Part shown: positions 46,090-55,737 of the stretch, one piece after another
Position numbering within the stretch: the stretch's first letter is position 1
Layout: the number at the start of each line of letters is the position of its first letter
DNA from: Caecibacteroides pullorum
Lineage (GTDB): Bacteria > Bacteroidota > Bacteroidia > Bacteroidales > Bacteroidaceae
Assembly (NCBI RefSeq): GCF_019239235.1
Contig: NZ_JAAZTS010000012.1
Coordinates: 48,991-112,990 of the forward strand
Direction of reading: 5' to 3'
DNA length: 64,000 bases
Notes under the pieces: model-generated
Databases searched by the model: none
What the model was told of the DNA's origin: nothing
What the model saw: the letters and a program-made list of their open reading frames with translations, nothing else
Program-made: the position numbers and the translations under genes

Positions 46090-47024
46090 TATTGTTGCAA
46101 GTAGCGCTCCGCCTCGATAGCCGCCATACAACCGCTGGCTGCTGCCGTGATGGCCTGACGGTAGTGCGGGTCGGCCACGTCGCCTGCGGCAAACACGCCC
46201 GGCACCTTGGTGCGCGGCGTACCCGGCTCGGTCAGGATATAGCCCACTTCGTCAGTATCCAGGTAAGGCTTGAAGATGTCCGAGTTGGGCTTGTGTCCGA
46301 TGGCCAAGAAGAAACCGTCGATAGCCACGTCGTAGCGCTCTTCGTCGGCCTCGCCCATGCGCTTCACCAGATGCACGCCTTCCACGCCGTTCTCGCCAAA
46401 GAGGCCCACGGCATTATGCTCGAACAGCACCTCGATCTTCTCGTTGTTCATCACACGCTCCTGCATCACCTTCGACGCACGCAGATAGGGCTTGCGCACG
46501 ATGAGGTACACCTTGCTGGCCAGGCTGGCCAGGTAGGAAGCCTCTTCGCAAGCCGTGTCGCCACCGCCCACAACGGCCACCACCTTCTTGCGGTAGAAGA
46601 AGCCGTCGCACGTGGCACAGGCACTCACCCCCATGCCGGCATATTTCTTCTCGTCCTCCAGGCCCAGGTACTTGGCTGTGGCACCTGTGGCGATGATGAT
46701 GGTTTCGGCTTCGATCACCTTCTCGTCGTCGATCGTTATCTTGTAGGGCTTCGCGCTGAGGTCGGCTGCCGTAGCCACACCGTAGCGGATGTCGGCTCCG
46801 AAGCGTTCGGCCTGCTTGCGCAAGTCTTCCATCAGCTCAGGGCCGCCGATGCCAGCAGGATAGCCGGGGAAGTTTTCCACTTCGGTGGTCGTTGTCAGCT
46901 GTCCGCCCAGTTGCAGGCCGGCATATACCACAGGAGCCAGGTTGGCGCGTCCTGCATAGATGGCGGCTGTATAGCCGGCAGGACCCGAACCGATGATCAG
47001 GCATTTCACTTTTTCTGTTTCCAT
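46089..47024 (-). CDS. trxB: thioredoxin-disulfide reductase
   Basis: 311 residues. The FAD site is IIGSGPAGYTAAIYAG (10-25), the redox pair is in ACATCDGFFYRKK (about 135-147), the NADPH site is VVGGGDTACEEA (about 152), and the C-terminal FAD motif is GVFAAGDVADP. It reduces thioredoxin with NADPH in the cytoplasm. It is 44 bp after the LolA-like gene on the same strand, probably the last gene of a ftsK-lolA-trxB unit. Confidence 0.96.
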   Translation of the reverse strand: METEKVKCLIIGSGPAGYTAAIYAGRANLAPVVYAGLQLGGQLTTTTEVENFPGYPAGIGGPELMEDLRKQAERFGADIRYGVATAADLSAKPYKITIDDEKVIEAETIIIATGATAKYLGLEDEKKYAGMGVSACATCDGFFYRKKVVAVVGGGDTACEEASYLASLASKVYLIVRKPYLRASKVMQERVMNNEKIEVLFEHNAVGLFGENGVEGVHLVKRMGEADEERYDVAIDGFFLAIGHKPNSDIFKPYLDTDEVGYILTEPGTPRTKVPGVFAAGDVADPHYRQAITAAASGCMAAIEAERYLQQ

Positions 47025-47068
47025 ACTGTATTTACTAAATTATATTTTTAGGTTCATTCAAGTTTCGT

Positions 47069-47692
47069 TCATCTCAGATCAATCACCTCCGCCGTCGGAT
47101 AGGCCCGCTTGTCGAAGGTGAAAAGCGCATCGTCGTATTTCTGCCCTGTCTGATAGGAGCGCACCAGCACGACAACTGCCTCGCGGTCGCCCTTGCGGAC
47201 AAGGCTCAGCTTTGCCGGACGCAAGGTCTGCTTGTCGACGTAGAGGATCAGGCACTGCAGCTCGCTGCCCTGGCGACTGGCGGTCATCATCACCTTGTGG
47301 AGGCGCGGATCGGCCTGCTCGCCCATCTTCAGCATGTAGCCGTTCTTGTAGAGCGACAGCCAGGCATAGGGATTGATGCTCTGCAGCTCTTCGGCCGTGG
47401 GTTCGGAGACGTTCACCTCGTCGCTGTTCTCCAGGTAGGTCCATTGCGTCCGCCCGTCGAACCACGTCGTGATGCCTTCGGTATCGAGGCGGAACTTCTC
47501 GCCCTTGAGGCGGATGCGTCCCTCGGACGTCCCTTCGGGTGCGCGCACCTCGAAAGCGATTTCCACGCCTTCCGCCTGGCGGAACGCGTCGGCCACGCGG
47601 TCGAGCAACTGGCGGGCCTCGTTATTCTCTTGTGCAGCCGCCGTCAGCCCCATGCAAAGAGCAACAAGCAGGCAAAGTATTTTGTTCAGCAT
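47069..47692 (-). CDS. LolA-like outer-membrane lipoprotein carrier
   Basis: 207 residues with a signal peptide ending AAAQE (about 21). The mature part has the LolA half-barrel pattern: VEIAFEVRAPEGTSEGRIRLKGEKFRLD and TTWFDGRTQWTYLENSDEVNVSEP, followed by NPYAWL. It would carry lipoproteins across the periplasm. It lies between ftsK and trxB; the ftsK-lolA neighbourhood is also seen in distant bacteria. The 115-bp gap before it holds AATTGA-type repeats. Confidence 0.88.
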   Translation of the reverse strand: MLNKILCLLVALCMGLTAAAQENNEARQLLDRVADAFRQAEGVEIAFEVRAPEGTSEGRIRLKGEKFRLDTEGITTWFDGRTQWTYLENSDEVNVSEPTAEELQSINPYAWLSLYKNGYMLKMGEQADPRLHKVMMTASRQGSELQCLILYVDKQTLRPAKLSLVRKGDREAVVVLVRSYQTGQKYDDALFTFDKRAYPTAEVIDLR

Positions 47693-47699
47693 TTATTTA

Positions 47700-47803
47700 A
47701 TTGAAAATTGAGAATTGAGAATTGAAAATTGAAAATTTTAATTCATTGAAATTGTCCGTCAAGCGGCTTTCATTTTCAATTTTCAACTTTCAATTCTCCA
47801 TTG
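47700..47803. repeat. AATTGAGAATTGA-type repeat with inverted copy between ftsK and lolA
   Basis: A direct array of GAATTGA/AAATTGA heptamers (about 47700-47738) is followed by an inverted version (47771-47803), so the gap can fold back on itself. Closely related arrays lie at 57958-57998 and 59942-59985. Confidence 0.7.
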
Positions 47804-47807
47804 ATAT

Positions 47808-50345
47808 TTACATTTTACTCAAAAAATCCTCCAGCGACACGATGTCCGTGAAGTAGACGTCGCGCGGCTTGCTGCCCTGCGCAGGCCCTACGATGCCCGC
47901 CTTTTCCAGCTGGTCCATCAGGCGGCCGGCACGGTTGTAGCCGATGGAGAACTTGCGCTGGATGAGCGAGGTGGAGCCCTGCTGATGTGTCACAATGAGG
48001 CGCGCGGCGTCGTCGAAGAGCGGGTCCTTGCGTCCCAGGTCCACGTCGCCCAGGTCGCCGCCACCGGCGTTCTCGTCCACGTATTCGGGCAGGTAGAAGG
48101 CCGTCGGGTAGCCCTGCTGGCGGGCGATGAATTTCGTAATCTCGGCCACCTCGGGCGTGTCGATGAAGGCACACTGCACGCGCACGGGGTCGGCCCCCTG
48201 CAGGAAGAGCATGTCGCCGCGGCCTATCAGCTGGTTGGCGCCCGGCCGGTCGAGGATGGTGCGCGAGTCGACCATCGCCGACACGCGGAAGGCGATGCGC
48301 GCGGGGAAGTTGGCCTTGATGGTACCCGTGATGATGTTCGTCGTGGGTCGCTGCGTGGCGATGATCATGTGGATGCCCACCGCACGTGCCAGCTGGGCGA
48401 TGCGCGCTATGGGCAGCTCCACGTCCTTGCCCGCGGTCATGATGAGGTCGCCGAACTCGTCGATCACCACCACGATGTAGGGCATGTACTTGTGGCCCTT
48501 CTCGGGGTTGAGGCGGCGGTTGATGAACTTCTCGTTGTACTCCTTGATGTTGCGCACGTGGGCCGCCTTCAGCAGGTCGTAGCGTGTGTCCATCTCCACA
48601 CAGATGGAGTTCAGCGTCTGCACCACCTTGGTGACGTCGGTGATGATGGGTTCGGCCTCGTCGGGCAGCTTGGCCAGGAAGTGGTGCTCGATGACGGAGT
48701 AGATGCTGAATTCCACCTTCTTGGGGTCGACGAGCACAAACTTCAGCTCGGCGGGGTGCTTCTTGTAGAGCAGCGAGGTGATGATGGCGTTCAGACCCAC
48801 GGACTTACCCTGACCGGTGGCACCCGCCACCAGCACGTGGGGCATCTTGGCCAGGTCCACCATGAACACCTCGTTCGTGATGGTCTTACCCAAGGCGATA
48901 GGCAGTTCGTAGGTCGATTCCTGGAACTTCTTGCTGCCGATGATGCTCTGCCCCGACACGATTTTGGGGTTCGAGTTGGGCACCTCGATACCGATGGTAC
49001 CCTTGCCCGGTATGGGCGCGATGATGCGGATGCCCAGCGCCGAGAGGCTCAGGGCGATGTCGTCCTCCAGTCCGCGTATCTTCGAGATGCGCACACCCTG
49101 TTCGGGAGTGATTTCGTAGAGCGTCACCGTAGGTCCTACGGTCGCCTTGATGGAGCTGATTTCGATGCCGAAGCTGCGCAGTGTGCTCACAATCTTGTCC
49201 TTGTTGGCATTCTGCTCGTCCATGTCGATGGTAGGCTCAGCGTTGTCGTAGTGCTTCATCAGGTCCAGCGTGGGGAAATGGTAGTTCTCCAGGTCGAGGC
49301 GCGGATTGTAAGGCTCCAGCTCAGGGCCCTGATACTCCTCTTCTTCGTGCGTCTCCACCTGAAATTCGGGATCGTCCGCATGTGGGGCCGCTGCGGGCTC
49401 CAGCGGCACGGCAGGTTCCGGCTCGGCAGCCTCTACCGTCATCTCCACTTCGCCCCCACGGTTGCCGGTCGCAGCCGGACGCGAGGGGCCGCCCAGGTCG
49501 AGCGAAATCTCCTGCGAAGGCTCTGCCTCAGGCTCTTCTTCGGGCTCGGGTTCCTCTTCGGCCTTCTCTTCTACGACAGGCTTCGGCTCTTCGGCCACGG
49601 CAGGTGTCGGCGTCGGAGTCGGACGTTTCTTGCCTTCTGCCGTCCACGAGGTCGTAAACTCTTCAGGCACTTCGCCTTCCGCCTTCTCCTGTCCGTCTTT
49701 CTTCTTTTTCAGGAAGTTCAGGGCAAAGACACCCCGCAGCCACACCACCGTCCGTGCGCTGAAGTAGATCAGGAAGCAGATGGCCGTCACCAGCAGCAAC
49801 AGCCACACGCCCGGCGCTCCCACCTGCGAAGCCAGCCAGCGGCTGACGTTGTAGCCATGCATACCGCCCAGGTAGATGAACGAATCTTCATACAAGCTGG
49901 CGAAGGCAAAGCCGAAGAACACCGAGAACCACACCAGCAGCAGCGAGCAGCAGATGAACCATCGCCACAAGCGGATATGGCGCACCTTCATCAGCTTCAG
50001 GCCTGCAGCGGCGAGAAACACCAGGATGAAGAACGACGAAATGCCGAAGCAGTCATTGATCAGGTAGCTGGACAGCTGCGCGCCGCGCGATCCGGCATAG
50101 TTCTTCACGCCGTTGTCCACGGCCATCAGGTCCTTTCCGTTACCCGAGTCGAGGATGCTCTGGTCCGCCGCCCCCGTAAAGAAGAACGACGAGAACGCCA
50201 GCAGCAGGTAGACGGAGAAGATGACGAGCATCAACCCCACGATGAAGCGCAAGGTTTCGTTGTGCCAGGTCGCCGCCACCTTGCGGAAGAAGGAAGGCGA
50301 AGCCGCTGTATCTTTTTTGTCCGATTTGTCTTTTTCTTTTTTCAT
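47808..50345 (-). CDS. ftsK: DNA translocase FtsK
   Basis: 845 residues. Four membrane helices occupy about residues 30-200, then a proline/glutamate-rich linker (about 215-370). The motor has Walker A VAGATGQGKSVGLN (about 510) and Walker B VVVIDEFGDLIM (about 625), with the RecA-like ending ATQRPTTNIITGTIKANFPARI. The C-terminal winged helix (gamma domain) has FSIGYNRAGRLMDQLEKAGI. It pumps chromosome dimers to dif at the septum. A consensus promoter lies upstream. Confidence 0.96.
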   Translation of the reverse strand: MKKEKDKSDKKDTAASPSFFRKVAATWHNETLRFIVGLMLVIFSVYLLLAFSSFFFTGAADQSILDSGNGKDLMAVDNGVKNYAGSRGAQLSSYLINDCFGISSFFILVFLAAAGLKLMKVRHIRLWRWFICCSLLLVWFSVFFGFAFASLYEDSFIYLGGMHGYNVSRWLASQVGAPGVWLLLLVTAICFLIYFSARTVVWLRGVFALNFLKKKKDGQEKAEGEVPEEFTTSWTAEGKKRPTPTPTPAVAEEPKPVVEEKAEEEPEPEEEPEAEPSQEISLDLGGPSRPAATGNRGGEVEMTVEAAEPEPAVPLEPAAAPHADDPEFQVETHEEEEYQGPELEPYNPRLDLENYHFPTLDLMKHYDNAEPTIDMDEQNANKDKIVSTLRSFGIEISSIKATVGPTVTLYEITPEQGVRISKIRGLEDDIALSLSALGIRIIAPIPGKGTIGIEVPNSNPKIVSGQSIIGSKKFQESTYELPIALGKTITNEVFMVDLAKMPHVLVAGATGQGKSVGLNAIITSLLYKKHPAELKFVLVDPKKVEFSIYSVIEHHFLAKLPDEAEPIITDVTKVVQTLNSICVEMDTRYDLLKAAHVRNIKEYNEKFINRRLNPEKGHKYMPYIVVVIDEFGDLIMTAGKDVELPIARIAQLARAVGIHMIIATQRPTTNIITGTIKANFPARIAFRVSAMVDSRTILDRPGANQLIGRGDMLFLQGADPVRVQCAFIDTPEVAEITKFIARQQGYPTAFYLPEYVDENAGGGDLGDVDLGRKDPLFDDAARLIVTHQQGSTSLIQRKFSIGYNRAGRLMDQLEKAGIVGPAQGSKPRDVYFTDIVSLEDFLSKM

Positions 50346-50375
50346 TGTCTTTGTATTCGGTTAGTATTTCGAATG

Positions 50376-50406
50376 CAAAAGTAGTGAAAGGTGAAAGTAA
50401 TACAAA
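50376..50406 (-). promoter_or_regulatory. promoter of ftsK
   Basis: On the minus strand TTTG (50406-50403), 19 nt, then TACTTTTG (50383-50376). The transcript would begin about 25 nt before the ATG. Confidence 0.75.
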
Positions 50407-50821
50407 ATAAGCTCGCTTATTTTTATTACTGAACCGCATCCTATTTTATTAAAACTACAAAAAAGCCACGACCGAACCGGCCGCATCAAGAACAACGGTA
50501 AGCTATTATAACTGTGATTTGACATTCACGTGAGTGGCTTTAGAGGCGTAAATTTTATAATAGAGGAGATGAAACACAAATTATATTATATTAAATAATT
50601 TAGCCCTAAACATGACTATAATCAATACTTTTTGTATCTTTGCGCCGTCTTAATCCTTCTCTTACAAAGAGAAAGACGAATTACAAACAGGCAAAATAAG
50701 GCAGATTTGCAAAAGACAGCAGAAACGTATGTCATGCAAATTTCTACAAAAAAGACAATTAATCACTTCTGTCTCAATAACTTATACCAGACAGCAGGAC
50801 TAGAAGGTATACCCTTATCTT
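50407..50821 (+). promoter_or_regulatory. capsule-locus promoter region and leader
   Basis: This gene-free stretch holds the -7 box TATCTTTG at 50635-50642 and then a leader of about 170 nt before upxY. The leader begins with a hairpin, TTCTCTT (50657-50663) with AAGAGAA (50667-50673), flanked by CGTCT/AGACG. AAAGCCAC (50462-50469) and GTGGCTTT (50534-50541) form only a short inverted repeat, and it does not flank the promoter. No convincing invertible-promoter repeats are seen. A long leader fits antitermination by UpxY. Confidence 0.55.
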
Positions 50822-51370
50822 ATGATTTCCTCCAAAGAAGAAAAAATCCAATGGTATGTCATGCGCGACCTGAAGAGGCCGAACAGCCTGCTGCCTGCCT
50901 ACAAGGAGCTTGGCGAAAAGGGAATTGAAATTTTTACACCGATGCAATGGCACGTCACCCTCTGTCAGGGGAAACGCATGCGCCAGCAACGCCCTTTCAT
51001 CCCCGACCTCCTGTTTGCCCATGCTTCGCGTGCGATGCTCGACCCTCTGGTCGAAGCCATCCCCACCCTCCAGTACCGCTACCGGCGTGGGGGCGCCTAC
51101 CGCGAAGGAATGGTTGTGCCCGACGACGAGATGAACCGTTTTATCCATGCCGTGACCGGCACCCCTACCCCCCGTTACCTCCTCCCGTCTGAGCTGACGC
51201 CGGCTTCCATCGGCGCCGAGGTCACCATCATCGGAGGTCCCATGGACGGCTATACAGGCCGGTTGCTGAAGATACGCGGCGCCCGGTCGCCCCAGCTGCT
51301 GGTCGAAATCCCCAACCTGCTGGCTGCTGCCATCAAGGTCAGCCCCGAATACGTCCGGATCGTTCAATAG
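50822..51370 (+). CDS. UpxY family transcription antiterminator
   Basis: 182 residues of the NusG-like UpxY family. The N-terminal NGN-like domain begins KIQWYVMRDLKRPNSLLPAYKEL (about 8-30) and contains QRPFIPDLLFAHASR; a KOW-like end is seen in GGPMDGYTGRLLKIRG (about 139-154). UpxY proteins are encoded first in Bacteroides capsule operons and allow RNA polymerase to read through their own long leader. No UpxZ partner gene follows; the next gene is the WecA-like transferase, 23 bp away. Confidence 0.88.
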   Translation: MISSKEEKIQWYVMRDLKRPNSLLPAYKELGEKGIEIFTPMQWHVTLCQGKRMRQQRPFIPDLLFAHASRAMLDPLVEAIPTLQYRYRRGGAYREGMVVPDDEMNRFIHAVTGTPTPRYLLPSELTPASIGAEVTIIGGPMDGYTGRLLKIRGARSPQLLVEIPNLLAAAIKVSPEYVRIVQ

Positions 51371-51393
51371 ATGCAACCCCTTAATAAATACCT

Positions 51394-52512
51394 ATGGATA
51401 CAACCACGACATTCTACCTGTGCGCAGCCTTTGCGTTCATTGTGGGTCTGATGGGCAGCCGCTTCGTCCTGCCCCGCATCGCCCTGGTGGCCGCCCGCCG
51501 TCGCCTGTTCGATTCGCACGACGGACGCAAGCTCCACAAGGGCAATGTGCCCCGCCTGGGCGGCCTGGCCTTTTTCCCCTGCATCGCCATCGCTTTGTTC
51601 ATGGCCATCCTGCTTTACAACAAGCTGACCGGCGCTCCCATGCTGGGCAGGATTCTGACGCTCGAAGTGTTCACCATCAGTAGTGCGCTGTTCATCCTGT
51701 TCCTCTGTGGCCTGATGGACGACCTCATCGGCGTCAGCTACCGGTCCAAATTCCTCATACAACTGATCTGCGGCATCCTCGTCACCCTTTCCGGCCTGTA
51801 TTTCAACGACTTCTACGGCCTGTTCGGCATCCATGCCCTCCCCCTGTGGGTCGGCCTTCCGTTCACGGTTCTGACCGTCGTCTTCATCCTCAATGCCGTC
51901 AACCTCATCGATGGCATCGACGGCCTGGCCTCCGGCCTGAGCGGCATCGCCTTTCTGGCGTTCGGCCTCCTCTTCACCTACCTGGGCGACCGGCTGCATG
52001 CGCTCCTCAGCTTCGCCGCGCTGGGTGTCCTCATCCCGTTCTTCCATAGCAACGTCTTCGGCCAGGCCAGCCGCGGCCGCAAGCTCTTCATGGGCGACAC
52101 CGGCGCGCTGACCATCGGCCTCCTGCTCAGCGTCCTCAGCGTCCGTCTCAGCATGGCCGAACCCGTCAAGGACGCCCGGCTGCCCGGTTCCATCGTCCTG
52201 GCCTTCTCGTTCCTGCTGGTTCCCATGCTCGATGTCATCCGGGTCTTCATCCACCGCATACGCTGCGGCCGCAGCCCTTTCCTGCCGGACCGCAACCACA
52301 TCCACCACAAGTTCCTCGACATGGGCTTCAGCCACCGCCAGGCCATGATGAGCATCGTCGGCCTCTCGCTGGCCTTTGTCGTGGTCAACGTCGTCGCCAT
52401 CCACTTCGTGCCCATCACGGCCCTGTTCCTGGCCGACGTCGTTGTCTGGACCGCCCTCAACCTCTATTGGAGAAAAAAAATCATACAACATAATTCAACA
52501 TTGAAAAAATAA
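51394..52512 (+). CDS. undecaprenyl-phosphate sugar-1-phosphate transferase (WecA/TagO type)
   Basis: 372 residues with about ten membrane helices. Family motifs: DGRKLHKGNVPRLGGLAFF (about 45-63), LMDDLIGVSYR (about 108), NLIDGIDGLASGLSG (Mg-binding aspartates, about 169-183), FMGDTGALTIG (about 231) and the C-terminal DRNHIHHKFLDMG. It starts capsule repeat-unit synthesis by moving a sugar phosphate onto the lipid carrier at the inner membrane. It is strongly GC-rich like the three genes that follow. Sugar unknown. Confidence 0.9.
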   Translation: MDTTTTFYLCAAFAFIVGLMGSRFVLPRIALVAARRRLFDSHDGRKLHKGNVPRLGGLAFFPCIAIALFMAILLYNKLTGAPMLGRILTLEVFTISSALFILFLCGLMDDLIGVSYRSKFLIQLICGILVTLSGLYFNDFYGLFGIHALPLWVGLPFTVLTVVFILNAVNLIDGIDGLASGLSGIAFLAFGLLFTYLGDRLHALLSFAALGVLIPFFHSNVFGQASRGRKLFMGDTGALTIGLLLSVLSVRLSMAEPVKDARLPGSIVLAFSFLLVPMLDVIRVFIHRIRCGRSPFLPDRNHIHHKFLDMGFSHRQAMMSIVGLSLAFVVVNVVAIHFVPITALFLADVVVWTALNLYWRKKIIQHNSTLKK

Positions 52513-52515
52513 ACC

Positions 52516-53301
52516 ATGAAGAAAATCCTTCTTATGGCGATGCTGGCCCTGGCGCTGGCCTCGTGCAACACATCGAAAAAGATCGTCTACTTCCAGGACA
52601 TCCAGGTCAACCGTCCCGAAGCCATCACCGAGGCCCGCGACATCACCGTGCAGCCCAAAGACCAGATTTCCATCCTGGTCAGCAGCAAGGACCCGCAGCT
52701 GGCCGCCCTCTTCAACCTGCCCCGCGTTCAGTACCGGGTGGGCGACAACAACATGCAGAACACCAGCGGCGATGTGTCCGGCTATACCCTCGATACCGAA
52801 GGCTACATCGACTTTCCCGTCCTGGGCCGTCTCTACGTGGCCGGCATGACCAAGAGCGAGATTGCCTCCTTCATCAAGAAGCGGCTGATGGACGAGAACC
52901 TCATCAACGACCCCGTGGTCACCGTCGAGTTTATGAACCTCTACTACTCCATCCTGGGTGAAGTAAACAACCCCGGCAAGTACATGATCACCAAAGACCA
53001 GATCACCCTGCTCGAAGCCATCAGCATGGCGGGCGACCTCACCATCTACGGCAAGCGGGACGCTGTCTTCGTGGTCCGCGAGGAAGACGGCCAGCGCGTC
53101 ACCCACTGGGTGGACCTGCGCACACAGGATCTTTTCCACTCGCCTGTCTACTACCTCAAGCAGAACGACGTCATCTACGTGCAGCCCAACAAGGTGCGTG
53201 CCGGACAGTCTACCATCAACGAAAACAGCGTGAAGTCCGTCAGCCTCTGGATCAGCATTGCCTCGTTCCTCTCCTCGCTGGGCGTCCTGCTGTTCAAGTA
53301 A
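52516..53301 (+). CDS. polysaccharide export lipoprotein (Wza-like)
   Basis: 261 residues. The signal peptide ends in a lipobox (LALASC, C19). A Poly_export domain (ITVQPKDQISILVSS, then TEGYIDFPVLGRLYVAGMT, about 50-140) is followed by a SLBB-type domain (YSILGEVNNPGKYMITKD, about 150-215) and a C-terminal hydrophobic helix. It would form the outer-membrane export channel with the kinase encoded next. The gene starts 4 bp after the transferase. Confidence 0.9.
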   Translation: MKKILLMAMLALALASCNTSKKIVYFQDIQVNRPEAITEARDITVQPKDQISILVSSKDPQLAALFNLPRVQYRVGDNNMQNTSGDVSGYTLDTEGYIDFPVLGRLYVAGMTKSEIASFIKKRLMDENLINDPVVTVEFMNLYYSILGEVNNPGKYMITKDQITLLEAISMAGDLTIYGKRDAVFVVREEDGQRVTHWVDLRTQDLFHSPVYYLKQNDVIYVQPNKVRAGQSTINENSVKSVSLWISIASFLSSLGVLLFK

Positions 53302-53341
53302 AATTTTACCTTTTAACCCCGTATTATCATCCCCAACCGAT

Positions 53342-55720
53342 ATGGCCGAAAACATTTCTCCTTCCCAGAAAGCCCGTCCTGCCGACGACTTTCTGCGCCT
53401 GCAGGACCTCTGGGCCCTGTTCCTGCCCAAGTGGTACTGGTTCGTTCTCTCCGTCTGCGTCGCCCTGGGCGTCGCCGTCTTCTACCTGGTGTCCACTCCC
53501 CCGCTCTATACCCGCACCGCCTCCATCCTCATCAAGGACGACGGCAAGAACAGCGGCAGCAGCAACCTCAGCAGCGAATTCCAGGACCTGGGCCTTTTCC
53601 AGAGCAACACCAACATCAACAACGAGCTGCTCACCCTGAAGTCGCCCACGCTGATGACCGAAGTAGTGCGCCGCCTTCGCCTGAACGAAACCTATACCGT
53701 GCGCGAGGGGCTGCGCCGCCGTGAGCTCTACCGGGAGTCGCCCCTCTACGTCAGCTTCCTGCGCCCCGAAGAGGGTGTCGGCGTCTCGCTGACTCTCCGC
53801 CCTACCGATGCCAACACTGTCCGTGTCTCCGGCTTCCGCAAGGGCGGCCGTGAATGGGACGAGGCGTTCAGCGTCCAGCCCGGCGACTCCCTGCCGACCC
53901 CCGTCGGCACCCTGACCGTCACCGCCACCCCCTTCCCCGCCGAGTGGATCGGCCGCGACATCACCTACAGCCAGGGCAGCCTGAAGGGCGCCACCGATGC
54001 CTACACCGCCGCCCTTCAGGCCAGCCTGGGCGACGAGAAGTCCACCATCATCGACCTCAGCATCAGCGATCCCTCCATCCGCAAGGCCGAAGACCTGCTG
54101 AACACCCTCATCGAGGTCTACAACGAAAACTGGATCCAGGACAAGAACCAGATCGCCGTCAGCACCTCGCAGTTCATCACCGACCGCCTCGGCGTCATCG
54201 AGAGCGAGCTGGGCCACGTCGACGAAAACATTTCCTCCTTCAAGAGCGAACACCTCCTGCCCGACGTCCAGGCAGCTGCCTCGCAGTATCTGTCGCAGAG
54301 CGCCGAGAACAAGCGTGAACTGCTGGCCCTGAACAGCCAGCTCAGCACTGTCCAGTACATCCGCCGCGAGCTGGTCAAGAAGTCGCTCACCCAGCCCCTG
54401 CCCGCCAGCTCCGGCCTCGAGAACGACAACATCCGCGGTCAAATCAGCGAATACAACGCCGTCGTGATGAACCGCAACCGCCTGCTGGCCAACAGTAGCG
54501 AAAAGAACCCGCTGGTGCAGGACCTCACCGCCTCGCTCCGCAACATGCAGACCGCCATCCTCCAGTCGGTAGACAACCAGATCAAGGCCCTCAACACCCA
54601 GATCGCCAACCTGCGCACGCAGGAAGCTGCCACCGTCAGCCAGCTGGCCAGCAACCCCACGCAGGCCAAGTATCTGCTGTCCGTCGAACGTCAGCAGAAG
54701 GTCAAGGAGGAACTCTACCTCTACCTGCTCCAGAAGCGTGAGGAGAACGAGCTGTCGCAGGCCTTCACCGCCTACAACACCCGCGTCATCACCGCTCCCC
54801 GCGGCTCCGCCTTCCCCACGGCGCCCCGCAAGGGCCAGATTCTGTTCGTAGCCTTCGCCGTCGGCCTGCTGCTGCCGGCTGCCGGCATCTTCCTGCGCGA
54901 AATGATGAACACCCGTGTGCGCGGCCGCAAGGATGTAGAACACCTCCACCTGCCCTTTATCGGCGAGATACCCCAGTCGGGCAAGAAGGCCTCCCGGAAG
55001 AAAGCCGCCGACGCTCCCGCCACCCTCGTGGTCCGCAGCCGCAGCCGCAACACCATCAACGAAGCCTTCCGCGTGGTGCGCACCAACCTCGAGTTCATGA
55101 TGGGTGCCCATACGGACAGCCGTGTCGTGATGGTCACCTCCATCAACAGCGGCAGCGGCAAGACCTTCATCAGCATGAACCTGGCCGCCAGCTTTGCCCT
55201 GAAGCAGCAGCGCGTCGTGGTGCTCGACCTCGACCTGCGCCGCGCCTCGCTCAGCCGCTACGTGCAGTCGCCCCACACCGGTATCTCCAACTACCTGAAC
55301 GGCCAGGTGTCCGATTGGCGTTCGGTCCTCGTGCCCGGCACGTCCGAAGGCACTCCGGACGTCATCCCCGTAGGCACCCTGCCCCCCAACCCGTCTGAAC
55401 TCCTCTTCAGCCCGCGCATGGAACAGCTCATCGCCACCCTGCGCAGCCACTACGACTATATCTTCATCGACTGTCCGCCCGTCGAGGTGGTGGCCGATGC
55501 CAGCATCATTGCCCGCTGGGCCGATCTCACCCTGTTCATCGTGCGTGCCGGCCTGCTGGAGCGCGACATGCTGCCCGTCATCGACGGCTACTACGATGAA
55601 CGCAAGTTCCAGAACATGGCCCTGCTGCTCAACGGCACCGAAGCTGCCCACGGAGGCCGCTACGGCTATCGCTACGGCTACCACTACGGCTACGGAAACT
55701 ACAGCGAAAAGGAAGATTGA
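53342..55720 (+). CDS. capsule chain-length regulator / tyrosine kinase (Wzc-like)
   Basis: 792 residues from the ATG at 53342 (MAENISPSQ); the open frame reaches back into the Wza-like gene but has no better start. Wzz domains with membrane helices near residues 35-55 and 500-520 flank a coiled-coil periplasmic part. The cytoplasmic BY-kinase has Walker A SINSGSGKTFISMN (about 600), Walker A' VVLDLDLRRASL and Walker B YIFIDCPP. The tail is tyrosine-rich (RYGYRYGYHYGYGNY), the usual autophosphorylation site. It is paired with the phosphatase encoded next. Confidence 0.93.
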   Translation: MAENISPSQKARPADDFLRLQDLWALFLPKWYWFVLSVCVALGVAVFYLVSTPPLYTRTASILIKDDGKNSGSSNLSSEFQDLGLFQSNTNINNELLTLKSPTLMTEVVRRLRLNETYTVREGLRRRELYRESPLYVSFLRPEEGVGVSLTLRPTDANTVRVSGFRKGGREWDEAFSVQPGDSLPTPVGTLTVTATPFPAEWIGRDITYSQGSLKGATDAYTAALQASLGDEKSTIIDLSISDPSIRKAEDLLNTLIEVYNENWIQDKNQIAVSTSQFITDRLGVIESELGHVDENISSFKSEHLLPDVQAAASQYLSQSAENKRELLALNSQLSTVQYIRRELVKKSLTQPLPASSGLENDNIRGQISEYNAVVMNRNRLLANSSEKNPLVQDLTASLRNMQTAILQSVDNQIKALNTQIANLRTQEAATVSQLASNPTQAKYLLSVERQQKVKEELYLYLLQKREENELSQAFTAYNTRVITAPRGSAFPTAPRKGQILFVAFAVGLLLPAAGIFLREMMNTRVRGRKDVEHLHLPFIGEIPQSGKKASRKKAADAPATLVVRSRSRNTINEAFRVVRTNLEFMMGAHTDSRVVMVTSINSGSGKTFISMNLAASFALKQQRVVVLDLDLRRASLSRYVQSPHTGISNYLNGQVSDWRSVLVPGTSEGTPDVIPVGTLPPNPSELLFSPRMEQLIATLRSHYDYIFIDCPPVEVVADASIIARWADLTLFIVRAGLLERDMLPVIDGYYDERKFQNMALLLNGTEAAHGGRYGYRYGYHYGYGNYSEKED

Positions 55721-55737
55721 GATACAAAGCATAAGGA

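Noticed and set aside
47985..50384. 799-codon open frame antisense to ftsK
   Set aside because: Shadow of ftsK created by GC-rich codons; no signal peptide or domain, and the ftsK motifs are unambiguous.
50462..50541. Invertible capsule promoter
   Set aside because: The only inverted repeat seen is 8 bp and does not flank the -7 box at 50635; no invertase gene is in the window.
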